Notes under the pieces: generated by a model
Databases searched by the model: none
What the model saw: the letters and a program-made list of their open reading frames with translations, nothing else
What the model was told of the DNA's origin: nothing
Source: an uncultured Candidatus Melainabacteria bacterium
GTDB taxonomy: Bacteria > Cyanobacteriota > Vampirovibrionia > Gastranaerophilales > Gastranaerophilaceae
Direction of reading: 5' to 3'
NCBI GenBank assembly: GCA_934747335.1
Contig: CAKVGS010000006.1
Location: 1 to 64,000, forward strand
DNA length: 64,000 bases
Position numbers and translations under genes: made by a program
In this document: piece after piece, positions 54,983 to 63,739 of the stretch
Layout of the letters: the number at the start of each line of letters is the position of its first letter
Position numbering within the stretch: position 1 is the stretch's first letter

Positions 54983-55690
54983 ATGAATGTGATTTTTAAA
55001 GCAGGTTGTATAAACGATATCTTTAATGAAAGTTACCGTAACTTTAGCCAAAGATGTTTAGAAGGCACATCATCAATTGGCGCGGTTCGTGATGACTTTT
55101 ATATGGTTAAAGATTTGTTCGTAAAAAGCGGACAAGTCCAAGATTTCTTTGACAAAACATCACAGCTTTGCGAAAAAGTCGAAGCAAAAGGACATCAAAA
55201 CATAAGCGATTTATTGATAAACGAACTTAGCAAGCTCTGTCGCGGTTTTGTATTAAAAGGCAATAATGAAAAAATCATCTATAAAGCAATAGAAAATTGC
55301 CAAAGAAATCATGACGGCTTACATGAACTGGCGCGTATCAATGATTTAGAAGAAATTTATAGAAATGCAAATCGTAGATATGATCTATTAAAAATATTAG
55401 CTAAAAAGAAAAGCTGCTGTAAAAAAATTTTAAAAGACTATGACGAAAACGTTAAAAACTTTAAAACAATCATAAAACCTCCCGCATCACGAGAAAAAGT
55501 GAAAATTCAGCTGGGTACGACTTATTCACAAATGGCAGATTTGTTATCTTATAGCCGTCCAAGAGATGCAATTGCTTTGTACCAAAAGGCAATTGAGGTT
55601 CACCGCGAACTTAAATTTTATAGAGCCGCAGGTTATGCAGCGCACCGAATAAATGAAATTAAAAAGGGCAGAAATTACGGCAAATTTTAG
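54983..55690 (+). CDS. Helical hypothetical protein, TPR-like C-terminus
   Basis: The 235-residue protein is helical. It ends with MADLLSYSRPRDAIALYQKAIEVHRELKFYRAAGYAAHRI, which reads like one TPR unit plus a capping helix. The N-terminus MNVIFKAGCIND carries a short F-K-A element reminiscent of the window-wide tag. No ribosome-binding site is visible; a TATAAA box lies 14 nt before the ATG. Function unknown. Confidence 0.5.
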   Translation: MNVIFKAGCINDIFNESYRNFSQRCLEGTSSIGAVRDDFYMVKDLFVKSGQVQDFFDKTSQLCEKVEAKGHQNISDLLINELSKLCRGFVLKGNNEKIIYKAIENCQRNHDGLHELARINDLEEIYRNANRRYDLLKILAKKKSCCKKILKDYDENVKNFKTIIKPPASREKVKIQLGTTYSQMADLLSYSRPRDAIALYQKAIEVHRELKFYRAAGYAAHRINEIKKGRNYGKF

Positions 55691-55744
55691 TTTCATTACC
55701 TTGTAAAATCTCCTATTATCTTGAAATTATAGTATAATTTTCTT

Positions 55745-58108
55745 ATGGAGAATCTTGAGCAAATAAAAAAAGCCGTAGAAATCGAAGTTAAGTATAAATA
55801 TATTAACATTAACGGCAAAACAAGAAGTTTTGCTGCTTTTATTTGCTCAGAATTAAGAAAAGAAATCAAGGTTTCTAAAAATCCGAAATGGAAAGTTTTG
55901 CTTGAACATTTTGAACGCTACTCCATGGACACACTTCCTCAGCGCAAACGCTCTTTAGAAAGACTTGTGAGTGTAATAAAAGCTGATATGTTGCCAAAAA
56001 CGGAAGAACAAAAAGACAACATTCTTACTCTAAAATCAGATGTAATGTACCTGAAAGGCGTTGGACCGAAAATCGCTTATATTCTGAATAAACTCGGAAT
56101 TTATACGGTCGGAGATTTGCTGTATTATTTCCCGCGCAAACACGTTGATTATTCAACAAGAACACGAATTCGAGATTTGAAAGTCGGAGAAACCACTACG
56201 ATTTTTGGAACGATAAAAGCCGTTGAATCTTTTACTACAAAAAATAATTTGGGTGTTGTAAAAGTCAGAATTGGCGATGGTTCAGGTTATTTAAGTTTAA
56301 GCTTTTTCGCCTCAAAATCTAACAAATATACTCAAGAGAGGATGAAAACACAATTCCCGAAAGGCTCTGGCATAATGGTTTCGGGGCTTGTTAAATACAA
56401 CAATTACGACAGGAATTTGACGCTTGATAAACCTACATATTCGATTATGGATGATGATATTCTTAATCCTTCAAACATAAATCTTGCAAGAATTGTACCG
56501 ATTTATCCATTGAGCGATAAATTGAATATCAAAACTTTAAGACGTGCTATTTTTAGTACAATTCAACTTTTCAAAAACGATATTGAAACGGTTTTACCCG
56601 ATAAGATTATTGAAAAATATCATTTGCTTCCTAAAAACGAAGCGATTGAAAACATTCATTTCCCAAAAGACAATGAAACATTGCAAAAAGCACGATATTC
56701 TCTTGTCTTTGAGGAATTATTTTTAATTCAATTAAAACTCGCACTTTTAAGAGAAGAAAACAATAAAAATCTTTCTGCTGTGCCTTTAGAAATTAAAAAA
56801 GATGGGCTTGTAATGCGTTTTATTGAAAGCTTGCCGTTTAAATTGACTTCTGCTCAACAAAGAGCGGTGAATGAAATTTTAAATGACTTGAATTCAACAA
56901 AACCTATGCAAAGGCTACTTCAAGGTGATGTCGGTAGTGGAAAAACCGTTGTTGCTACAATTATGTTGCTTGCAGGAATCGAGAATGGTTATCAGGCTGC
57001 AATTATGGCACCGACTGAAATTTTAGCGCAACAACATTATAATAATTTGGTCAAATGGCTTACGCCACTTGGCTTAAAAGTCGAGCTTTTAATCGGAAGT
57101 ATTGGTAAAAAATTAAGACGCGAATCTGAAACTAATTTGAGAAATGGGCAAGCAAACATTGCGGTCGGAACGCACGCTCTAATTCAGGATGGTGTTGAGT
57201 TTGCGAACTTAGGCGCGGTTGTAATTGATGAGCAGCACAGATTTGGCGTAAAACAGAGATTAGCTTTGAGAAAGAAATCTCAAAATCCGCAAATTTTAAC
57301 TATGACAGCGACTCCTATCCCGAGAACGCTTGCAATCACAATGAACGGTGATTTGGATTTGACGATCATTGACGAACTTCCAAAAGGCAGAAAACCGATT
57401 ATAACCACACTTACGAATTCCAGAAAACAGATTGCGGATTTAATCAGACATGAAGTTGATTCTGGACGTCAAGCGTATATCGTTTATCCACTGATAGAGG
57501 AGAGTGAAACGCTTTCTGCTAAGGCAGCTACCATTGAAAAAGAACGCTGGCAAAAAGAAGTTTTTCCAAACTACAAAATCGGACTTTTGCACGGTAAATT
57601 GAAAAATGATGAAAAAGACGAAGTCATGGAAAAATTTAAAAACAAAGAATACGATATTTTGGTTTCTACGACGGTTGTTGAAGTCGGTGTGGATGTTCCG
57701 AATGCGACCGTAATTGTAATTGAAAATGCCGAACGCTTTGGACTTTCACAGTTGCACCAGTTAAGAGGGCGTGTCGGCAGAAGCGATTTACAGTCTTATT
57801 GTGTTTTATCATCTTCAACTAAATCTCAAGAAACGCGTGCAAGATTGGATATTATGACACAAACAAACGACGGCTTTGTAATAGCAGAAAAAGATTTGCA
57901 AATTAGAGGTCCTGGGGAATTTTTGGGAACTCGTCAGAGCGGATTGCCGGATATGATTATTGCTGATATTGTAAATGATGCTAAAATCTTGGAACTAGCC
58001 CGAAGTGAAGCCATTGATTTTGTAAGAAACAATAATATTGATGATTATCCTTTGCTAAAAGAAGCTAAAGGTTTGAATTTTGATGGAGATTTGTTTGGCG
58101 CAGGATAA
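55745..58108 (+). CDS. recG: ATP-dependent DNA helicase RecG with N-terminal extension
   Basis: The protein has 787 residues, about 95 more than typical. Residues 1-95 are an extra helical region. Then come the wedge/OB domain (YFPRKHVDYSTRTRI; TIFGTIKAVE), Walker A GDVGSGKTVVA, the DEQH box DEQHRFGVKQR, TATPIPRT, HGKLKNDEKD, and the C-terminal LQIRGPGEFLGTRQSG. Cyanobacterial RecG also has an N-terminal extension. It rescues stalled forks. TATAAT ends 6 nt before the ATG, and no ribosome-binding site is present, so the message is probably leaderless. Confidence 0.95.
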   Translation: MENLEQIKKAVEIEVKYKYININGKTRSFAAFICSELRKEIKVSKNPKWKVLLEHFERYSMDTLPQRKRSLERLVSVIKADMLPKTEEQKDNILTLKSDVMYLKGVGPKIAYILNKLGIYTVGDLLYYFPRKHVDYSTRTRIRDLKVGETTTIFGTIKAVESFTTKNNLGVVKVRIGDGSGYLSLSFFASKSNKYTQERMKTQFPKGSGIMVSGLVKYNNYDRNLTLDKPTYSIMDDDILNPSNINLARIVPIYPLSDKLNIKTLRRAIFSTIQLFKNDIETVLPDKIIEKYHLLPKNEAIENIHFPKDNETLQKARYSLVFEELFLIQLKLALLREENNKNLSAVPLEIKKDGLVMRFIESLPFKLTSAQQRAVNEILNDLNSTKPMQRLLQGDVGSGKTVVATIMLLAGIENGYQAAIMAPTEILAQQHYNNLVKWLTPLGLKVELLIGSIGKKLRRESETNLRNGQANIAVGTHALIQDGVEFANLGAVVIDEQHRFGVKQRLALRKKSQNPQILTMTATPIPRTLAITMNGDLDLTIIDELPKGRKPIITTLTNSRKQIADLIRHEVDSGRQAYIVYPLIEESETLSAKAATIEKERWQKEVFPNYKIGLLHGKLKNDEKDEVMEKFKNKEYDILVSTTVVEVGVDVPNATVIVIENAERFGLSQLHQLRGRVGRSDLQSYCVLSSSTKSQETRARLDIMTQTNDGFVIAEKDLQIRGPGEFLGTRQSGLPDMIIADIVNDAKILELARSEAIDFVRNNNIDDYPLLKEAKGLNFDGDLFGAG

Positions 58109-58237
58109 AAACGTTAATTTTTGTAAAATTTTTATAATCAACTAGCAAAAAAATTTATTTACACGTTTTAGAACAAATGGATGGTTGATAAATTCAAAAA
58201 TATGATATAATTGAATAAATAAAGCGAGGTATAAAAC

Positions 58238-58573
58238 ATGAGTGAAATTAATGGTCCTAAATTTAGTGTTAATCAAATGAATTTTAGTGGAATTCAAAAA
58301 ACTCAAGTTGATGTTCCACAACAAGCGCCCGTTGAAGCAGATGCTCCTAAAATCAACGATTTTTCTGACCCTAAAGCTGAAGCATTAGGTCGTTCAATGT
58401 TATTCAAAGGTGCTGATGATACTCAACACGATTTAAAAGTTTTATTAGACAATCCTCAAATCGCTGAAAATTCTGATGAAACATTTGAAACGGCTTTAAA
58501 GGCAGCTCAAGATGCAGGCGTAGCTAACCCTTATGAAGAAGCTGCAAGCTTTGCTACAACTTCTTTGAGCTAG
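58238..58573 (+). CDS. Small protein with N-terminal NFSG tag
   Basis: The 111-residue protein has a GCGAGG ribosome-binding site. It starts MSEINGPKFSVNQMNFSGIQ, with the tag-like NFSG at residues 15-18. The middle is Pro/Ala/Asp-rich, and the rest is an acidic helical part with DNPQIAENSDETFETALKAA. It has its own terminator (58577-58616). Function unknown. Confidence 0.55.
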   Translation: MSEINGPKFSVNQMNFSGIQKTQVDVPQQAPVEADAPKINDFSDPKAEALGRSMLFKGADDTQHDLKVLLDNPQIAENSDETFETALKAAQDAGVANPYEEAASFATTSLS

Positions 58574-58576
58574 CTA

Positions 58577-58616
58577 AAAAAAGTTAATGGTGCAATTTTT
58601 TGCACCATTAACTTTT
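58577..58616 (+). terminator. Rho-independent terminator
   Basis: AAAGTTAATGGTGCAA and TTGCACCATTAACTTT form a 16-bp perfect stem with a 4-T loop, followed by a T-rich tail. The central GGTGCAA...TTGCACC pair also occurs at 38398-38415. Confidence 0.9.
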
Positions 58617-58683
58617 ATTATCACTTTTGCTCAAAACTAAATTATATGTTATTATAATTTAAAAAACTTAGGAAGAGGGGATT

Positions 58684-59379
58684 ATGGAAAATAATAATAA
58701 ACCGGTTGTTAATTTGATTTCTAAACCGGCAAATATGTTAAAAACAATTTATACAGCGGCAAGAACTTGTTATAGTGCAGATACGCCGTTTAATATTTAT
58801 AACAGCACTGATGATGAAGAAAAAATGCTAAAATTGATTGAGCGCGTTATTTCTTCAGGTCATTATTCCGTAATCGAACATATTCAAGTAACTTTTGCAA
58901 TTTCTAACGTATCAAGAGCTTGTACTCACCAGCTTGTACGTCATCGTCACATGTCTTTTTCTCAAAAATCTCAAAGATATGTTAAAGAAAAGGGGCAGTT
59001 TGACTATTTGATTCCACCTACAATTGCTAGAGATGAAAATTTGAAAGCGAAATTTGTAGAATTTATGGATGAAATTTCTAAAAAATATTTAGAATTTACA
59101 GAAGCCGGAATTCCGGCAGAAGACGCACGAGCGGTTCTTCCAAACGCGGCTTCAACTTCTATTGTCGCAAGTTTAAATTTAAGAGAAATGATTCACTTGG
59201 CTAATCTAAGACTTTGCACACGCGCACAATATGAAATTCGTTCAATGGTTAAAATGATGTGCGATGAATTAATAAAAGAAGAACCTTGGCTTAAGCCATA
59301 TTTAGTTCCTAAATGCGAACGTCTTGGCTTTTGCGATGAGGATAAATCTTGTGGAAGGATGCCTAAATTAGCTTTATGA
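58684..59379 (+). CDS. thyX: Flavin-dependent thymidylate synthase
   Basis: The protein has 231 residues. The ThyX signature RHRHMSFSQKSQRY (RHRxxSxxxxSxR) is complete, with VLPNAASTSI and LRLCTRAQYEIR for FAD and dUMP binding. It makes dTMP using FAD and methylene-THF, without ThyA. AGGAAGAGG lies upstream. Its end overlaps the next gene by ATGA. Confidence 0.96.
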   Translation: MENNNKPVVNLISKPANMLKTIYTAARTCYSADTPFNIYNSTDDEEKMLKLIERVISSGHYSVIEHIQVTFAISNVSRACTHQLVRHRHMSFSQKSQRYVKEKGQFDYLIPPTIARDENLKAKFVEFMDEISKKYLEFTEAGIPAEDARAVLPNAASTSIVASLNLREMIHLANLRLCTRAQYEIRSMVKMMCDELIKEEPWLKPYLVPKCERLGFCDEDKSCGRMPKLAL

Positions 59380-60167
59380 AAAAATTAGCAATTATACTGA
59401 CTTTAATATTTTTAGCATTAGTTGCTATCTATTTCTTTATTTTTTTACCGGAAAAATATGAAGAAAACGATTTGTATGATGAAATTTTACACCGCGGAAA
59501 GCTTAGAGTTGGTATAAATACAGATTCTAAACCTTTTGGGTTTATGGATAAAGATTGGAAAATTATTGGTTATGACGCTGATTTAGCTCATTATGTGGCA
59601 CAATATATTCTTAAAAATCCTGACGCAGTCGAGTTTTTTCCGGTTACACCTGCAAATAGAATGCTAAAGGTTTCAACAGGTGAGTTGGATATGGTAATTG
59701 CAACGGTGACAATTACTCCGCAAAGAGAAGAAATTATCAGTTTTTCTGTTCCTTATGATTACGCAGGTCAGGCACTTTTAGTACGTTCTAACAGCAAAAT
59801 TAAATCTTTGGCGGATTTATCGGGACAAAATGTCGGTGTAGTTTTTGGAACGACTGCTGAAAAAAACATGCTTGCCTTAGCGCCTGATGCAACAGTTATA
59901 GGTTTTAGAAATTATAGAGTTGCTTACGAAGCACTAAAAGCAGGCAAAATTGATGCTTTGACTTCTGATGATACAATTTTGAGCACTTTTGCATTTGAAG
60001 ATAAATCCGTAAAACTTTTGCCTAAAAGATATACAAGAGAACCTTATGGGATTGCAATAAGAAAAGGTAAAGGGACTCAAAGATTAAAAGAAAACATTGA
60101 TTTTGCAATCGGCGATATGAAACAAAAAAACGTAATCAATCGTATGCGTCGCAAATGGGGATTATAA
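59376..60167 (+). CDS. Membrane-anchored extracellular solute-binding protein, family 3
   Basis: The protein has 263 residues. Residues 4-24 are an uncleaved-looking hydrophobic anchor (LAIILTLIFLALVAIYFFIF). It then shows LRVGINTDSKPFGFMDKDWKIIGYDADLAHYVA, the amino-acid binding motif of family 3 proteins, and the hinge GTTAEKNMLAL. It would bind an amino acid for an ABC importer, but no permease or ATPase gene is near. It is coupled to thyX by an ATGA overlap. Confidence 0.88.
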   Translation: MKKLAIILTLIFLALVAIYFFIFLPEKYEENDLYDEILHRGKLRVGINTDSKPFGFMDKDWKIIGYDADLAHYVAQYILKNPDAVEFFPVTPANRMLKVSTGELDMVIATVTITPQREEIISFSVPYDYAGQALLVRSNSKIKSLADLSGQNVGVVFGTTAEKNMLALAPDATVIGFRNYRVAYEALKAGKIDALTSDDTILSTFAFEDKSVKLLPKRYTREPYGIAIRKGKGTQRLKENIDFAIGDMKQKNVINRMRRKWGL

Positions 60168-60470
60168 ATGAAAAGAAAAATAATAATTTGTTTGTTAATG
60201 TTATTATGTGGTTCTTCAGTTTTTGCAAGTGAAGCAACTGACTTTTTGACACATTTATATGCGAACGAATATAACATGAATGTTAAAATTCATTCAAAGA
60301 AAGAATTTTGTAATCCTTGTAAACAAAAAATCGGTGACAATTATATTTCTGAAATTGTATACGGACAAGCTGATTTCAAAATAAAAAAATGTCGTAAACA
60401 GAAAGTTTCTTATATTTGTCTTTTTGATAATGATTGCAAACCATTTTGGGGATTTGTTATACCTCGATAG
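60168..60470 (+). CDS. Small secreted cysteine-containing protein
   Basis: The 100-residue protein has a signal peptide (MKRKIIICLLMLLCGSSVFA) cut near ASEA. The mature part has NPCKQK, KKCRKQKV and NDCKPFWGF with five cysteines. It abuts the solute-binding protein gene without a gap. No family is recognised. Confidence 0.55.
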   Translation: MKRKIIICLLMLLCGSSVFASEATDFLTHLYANEYNMNVKIHSKKEFCNPCKQKIGDNYISEIVYGQADFKIKKCRKQKVSYICLFDNDCKPFWGFVIPR

Positions 60471-60510
60471 TCTTACGCGTTTGACTTTTAGGTACAAGCG
60501 GTCTGTTGTA

Positions 60511-60698
60511 ATGGAAAATCGAAAATGGAAAGTGGAAAATTGTTTTCAATATTTTTTATTTATTAATTGATACCAACCCGCATTTGTAACTCATTATGGT
60601 TCGAATAACTGCGATTTCCCTAATAAGGGCGGTTGAGTTCCTTCCCTTGTTAGGGAAGGTTAGGATGGGCATTAGCTTGGTGAATTATACAAATGTTC
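60511..60698. repeat. Degraded repeat block (single AT-rich arm plus family A and D pieces)
   Basis: AATGGAAAATCGAAAATGGA (from 60511) is one arm of the AT-rich inverted repeat type, without its partner. A degraded family A copy in reverse (about 60574-60635; AACCCGCATTTGTAA ... CCCTAATAAGGGCGGTT) and a CCTTGTTAGGGAAGG piece follow. Confidence 0.65.
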
Positions 60699-61223
60699 TT
60701 ACCCTTGTCTATCCAAGCCCAATACTTGATGCATGGCGTCACGTCTTGCATTCTCTTTGTAAAATTCTTTTAATTCCCTCTCTGCAGGTGTATCTTTTCT
60801 AAATTTATCTAAAAAATGATTTTTCGCCATATTTCGTCCAAGTTTAGAAAAAATAGGAATAGGTTGGTTGGATTTTATCGGTTGTTTCACATATTTTAAA
60901 AGTTCTTTATTCTTAACAGCCTCTTCCGCATATTTTATTCGAGCATTTTTGTAATCCTTATATGAACCATAAATGAAACTATGCTGCATATCAAATTTTA
61001 GTTTCCAAAGTTCAGAAACTTTTGGTGAATTCGGGTTGTCATAAGCAAGTTTAGAAACCTTATCGTATGTAAGTTCAAGTGCTTGGCAGTCGTTTTTAAG
61101 CATATTGCAATTATTTTTCAATTCTCTTTCTTGAAGCTTCAATCTTTTCAATTGCTTTCTTCTTAAATGCAATTTAGGATTTTTACGCCCGTCAAAATTT
61201 ACACTCGATACCTCTAAATTCAT
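60699..61223 (-). CDS. Basic coiled-coil protein with N-terminal NFDG tag
   Basis: The protein has 174 residues and starts MNLEVSSVNFDGRKNPKLHL, with the shared tag. A coiled coil with many Lys, Arg and Leu follows (RKQLKRLKLQERELKNNCNM). The C-terminal REFYKEN-like segment is charged. A GGGG-containing ribosome-binding site lies upstream. Function unknown. Confidence 0.55.
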   Translation of the reverse strand: MNLEVSSVNFDGRKNPKLHLRRKQLKRLKLQERELKNNCNMLKNDCQALELTYDKVSKLAYDNPNSPKVSELWKLKFDMQHSFIYGSYKDYKNARIKYAEEAVKNKELLKYVKQPIKSNQPIPIFSKLGRNMAKNHFLDKFRKDTPAERELKEFYKENARRDAMHQVLGLDRQG

Positions 61224-61286
61224 GTAACACCCCTTATTTTGAAAATATAAGGTACAATAATTGCACCTTATAATAAAATCTACTTT

Positions 61287-61412
61287 TTACAACTTATTAT
61301 ACACTTCATCCGTCACTGGTTCAAGCCATTCATTAGAAGTTTCAGCATCGTCAACTTCAACCGCAATATGAAAGAACCAGCTCTCAAGCAAGTAGGAATC
61401 AATATTATTTAC
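61287..61412 (-). pseudogene. Possible 3' remnant of a lost gene
   Basis: A minus-strand frame without a start codon encodes SYLLESWFFHIAVEVDDAET and then SNEWLEPVTDEVYNKL before a stop at 61287-61289. A TAG stops it upstream. Codon use is like that of genes here, which suggests the end of a real protein whose front is missing. The family is not identified. Confidence 0.35.
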
Positions 61413-61538
61413 AAACAGCTATAAAATCAGAAAAGGTAAATTGTTAATTTTTGGTTAAAAAAATAAGCTTTTAGGAATAACAGAGTAATAATATAAGTGT
61501 TGAAAGTAATAGGTCATAGATATGAAAGGAGAATGATT

Positions 61539-62000
61539 ATGAAATTCTTAATTAAAAAATCACCTGATGGATTTATTAAATCAGTTAATGACGAAATTAG
61601 TTCAATATTAAACAGAAATTTTGATAGTTTCTTCCCTGAGTATATTTATAATGAAGCAGAAGAAGCAGAAAAGTTTGCAATGCCTGTTGAATTGCATGAA
61701 AAGGAAAAAGAATATAGCGTAAGAGCAGAGCTTCCCGGTGTTAAGAAAGAAGACTTGGATATAGACATTGATAAAAACCATATTACAATCAATGCAAAGA
61801 AAGAAGAAGAAAAGAAAGAGGATACAAAAGGTTTTAGAAAATCCGAATTCAGGTATGGTGAATTTTCAAGAACTGTATACTTCCCTCAAGAAATTGATGT
61901 TGAAAAAACTTCTGCAAAATTGGAACACGGTATTTTGGAAATTGAAGCACCTAAGCTTGCAGCAGAAAAAGGTAATATTAAAAAACTTACCGTTCACTAA
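61539..62000 (+). CDS. Small heat shock protein, Hsp20 family
   Basis: The ATG at 61539, correctly spaced from AAAGGAGA, gives 153 residues. The alpha-crystallin domain spans about 45-140: YSVRAELPGVKKEDLDIDIDKN, FRYGEFSRTVYFP and LEHGILEIEAPK. It is a holdase that binds unfolding proteins as oligomers. It is monocistronic with a strong terminator. No CIRCE-like element is seen upstream. Confidence 0.95.
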   Translation: MKFLIKKSPDGFIKSVNDEISSILNRNFDSFFPEYIYNEAEEAEKFAMPVELHEKEKEYSVRAELPGVKKEDLDIDIDKNHITINAKKEEEKKEDTKGFRKSEFRYGEFSRTVYFPQEIDVEKTSAKLEHGILEIEAPKLAAEKGNIKKLTVH

Positions 62001-62015
62001 TTTTAAATTAATGGG

Positions 62016-62052
62016 AATACGGACTGACTCAAAGAGTCAGCCCGTATTTTTT
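62016..62052 (+). terminator. Rho-independent terminator of hsp20
   Basis: AATACGG-A-CTGACTC and GAGTCAG-C-CCGTATT form a long stem with a 3-A loop, followed by a T run. Confidence 0.92.
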
Positions 62053-62120
62053 CGTTCATGTTCAATTCTTACATTATTTAAAAATAATTTACCCAAAATT
62101 CATTTTTTAATGGCAAAACT

Positions 62121-62195
62121 AAGTAGGTTGGGCTTTCAGCCCAACAATAATTTAAAAACAGTAGGTCGGGTTCAACGTTTTCATTGAACCCGACA
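62121..62195. repeat. Two GTAGGT-type hairpins
   Basis: GTTGGGCTTTCAGCCCAAC (hairpin 1) and GTCGGGTTCAA...TTGAACCCGAC (hairpin 2, 11-bp arms). Both are preceded by AGTAGG, as in the hairpin behind ndk. Confidence 0.75.
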
Positions 62196-62202
62196 TTAAC
62201 TT

Positions 62203-63462
62203 TTAAACTTCACACGGGGTTTTGCCCTTTTTTAGCAACTCCATAATCGGTTCTAAGAATTTTTCCTCATCTTCTAGTTGAGTTTTTAATGAATAATAAG
62301 ATATTTCAACAAGCTCTTTACAAATAGAAGAAATAGAAGTTTTTCTAAGTTTTGCAGAGGTTGCATACCTTGCGACGTTATATCTGAGTTCATTAATTTC
62401 ATTAAACGAATATTTGCAAAGCAAGTTTTCCACTTCTTCTAATGCTGTCGGCGAGTACATTATACCTTTATACAGAGCAGGAATAGAGTATTCTAAACCA
62501 CCGCCTACGCAATCATGATTTCTTATTTCAATAAAATTTCTCAAACGAACTTCAGGAAAATAAAGGTTTGAGTGCAATTGCCAATCTTCAATCGTAGCAT
62601 TAAAACCTTCAAATCCTTTTTCCATAAATTGCTTGAACGTCAAGCGTCCGTTTACGTTTAAAGGTGCATTTTCACGATTAATAAATATCATCGGAGTATC
62701 CAAAAGTAAATTAACATAATCTTTAAACGACATGCCGTCTTTGAATTTTGTAGCAAATCCACAGCGTTCATTATCCGTATTTAACCAAGCTAAGGCTCTA
62801 AAAGATTTGTAACCTGTATCGACTCCGCCTCTGATTTTGGAATTAGCATACATAGCAGTTGCAAACGGCATCATAAGATTTGCGACACGGAATTTGCGCA
62901 TGGCATCTTCTTCAGAAGAATAATCCACTCCAACTTGAATACCTGCGGTTTCTCTCATCATTACGTCAGATAAAATTCCCCATAAATAATTCGCCATAAT
63001 ATGATATCTGCGTTTGGGTAAAATTTTAATATTTTTATAAGTCGTAGTAGGAGAAACGCCTTTGTTGATTAATTCAATGCCAAACCTATCTAAAATCGGC
63101 GCAAGGTTTGAATCAATTTCTTCGATTTTCTTTTTTAAATCTCTAATAAATTCTTGCGGTTCAATGCTTAATTCTATTTGACATCCCGGTTCTAAAGTTA
63201 TTGTATCGTGAAGTTTTTTAAGCCCAATAATATTTGTATCATCTAAAATGTAATCCCAATTATCCGATTTTGCAAATTCTCTTAATAATTCACAAACACC
63301 ATAATCGCCACCATAGGAAACAACTTCTTTAGTAATTTTATTAAGCGGAATGCGCTCATATTCCATGCCGATTTTACGGGAAGTTTTACAGCCCAAAATA
63401 AATTCGTCCAATAACTGGCTGTACTCTAATTTTTCTTCGGTTTTTGTTTTACATTGATTCAC
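62203..63462 (-). CDS. gshA: Glutamate-cysteine ligase, plant/cyanobacterial type (GCS2-like)
   Basis: The protein has 419 residues from a GTG with AAGGAGAG upstream. GMEYERIPLNK, TITLEPGCQIELS, MMRETAGIQVGVDYSSEEDA and PEVRLRNFIEIRNHD match the plant and cyanobacterial glutamate-cysteine ligases. It makes gamma-glutamylcysteine, the first step to glutathione. An EgtA-like role for ergothioneine is less likely, since no partner genes are near. It is surprising in a fermentative anaerobe and fits the cyanobacterial ancestry. Confidence 0.88.
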   Translation of the reverse strand: MNQCKTKTEEKLEYSQLLDEFILGCKTSRKIGMEYERIPLNKITKEVVSYGGDYGVCELLREFAKSDNWDYILDDTNIIGLKKLHDTITLEPGCQIELSIEPQEFIRDLKKKIEEIDSNLAPILDRFGIELINKGVSPTTTYKNIKILPKRRYHIMANYLWGILSDVMMRETAGIQVGVDYSSEEDAMRKFRVANLMMPFATAMYANSKIRGGVDTGYKSFRALAWLNTDNERCGFATKFKDGMSFKDYVNLLLDTPMIFINRENAPLNVNGRLTFKQFMEKGFEGFNATIEDWQLHSNLYFPEVRLRNFIEIRNHDCVGGGLEYSIPALYKGIMYSPTALEEVENLLCKYSFNEINELRYNVARYATSAKLRKTSISSICKELVEISYYSLKTQLEDEEKFLEPIMELLKKGKTPCEV

Positions 63463-63500
63463 GATACTCTCCTTTTTTATTATATATGAAAGATTATTTG

Positions 63501-63640
63501 AGGGGAATAAGGTATTAAGGTAATAAGGGAATAAGAGGTTTTAGAGATTTTTTAATAAAAATGCGATAATTTAATGCAATATATAAATGGTAAATTTTAA
63601 ATCACTTATTCCCCTATTACCTTATTACCTTATTCCCTTT
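63501..63640. repeat. AT-rich inverted repeat upstream of rsmA
   Basis: The left arm (63501-63535, AGGGGAATAAGGTATTAAGG...) and right arm (63606-63640, ending ACCTTATTACCTTATTCCCTT) are near-perfect reverse complements with a 70-bp centre. Each arm is built from AATAAGG units. It fills the 277-bp gap between gshA and rsmA. Confidence 0.85.
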
Positions 63641-63739
63641 AAACATTTTGATTTGTGATAGTTGAATTTCTTTCAACAATTCTATTCTAAATTAAGATTA
63701 ATATTTTAACATTTCCCTGTTTGTACTATTATAAATACC

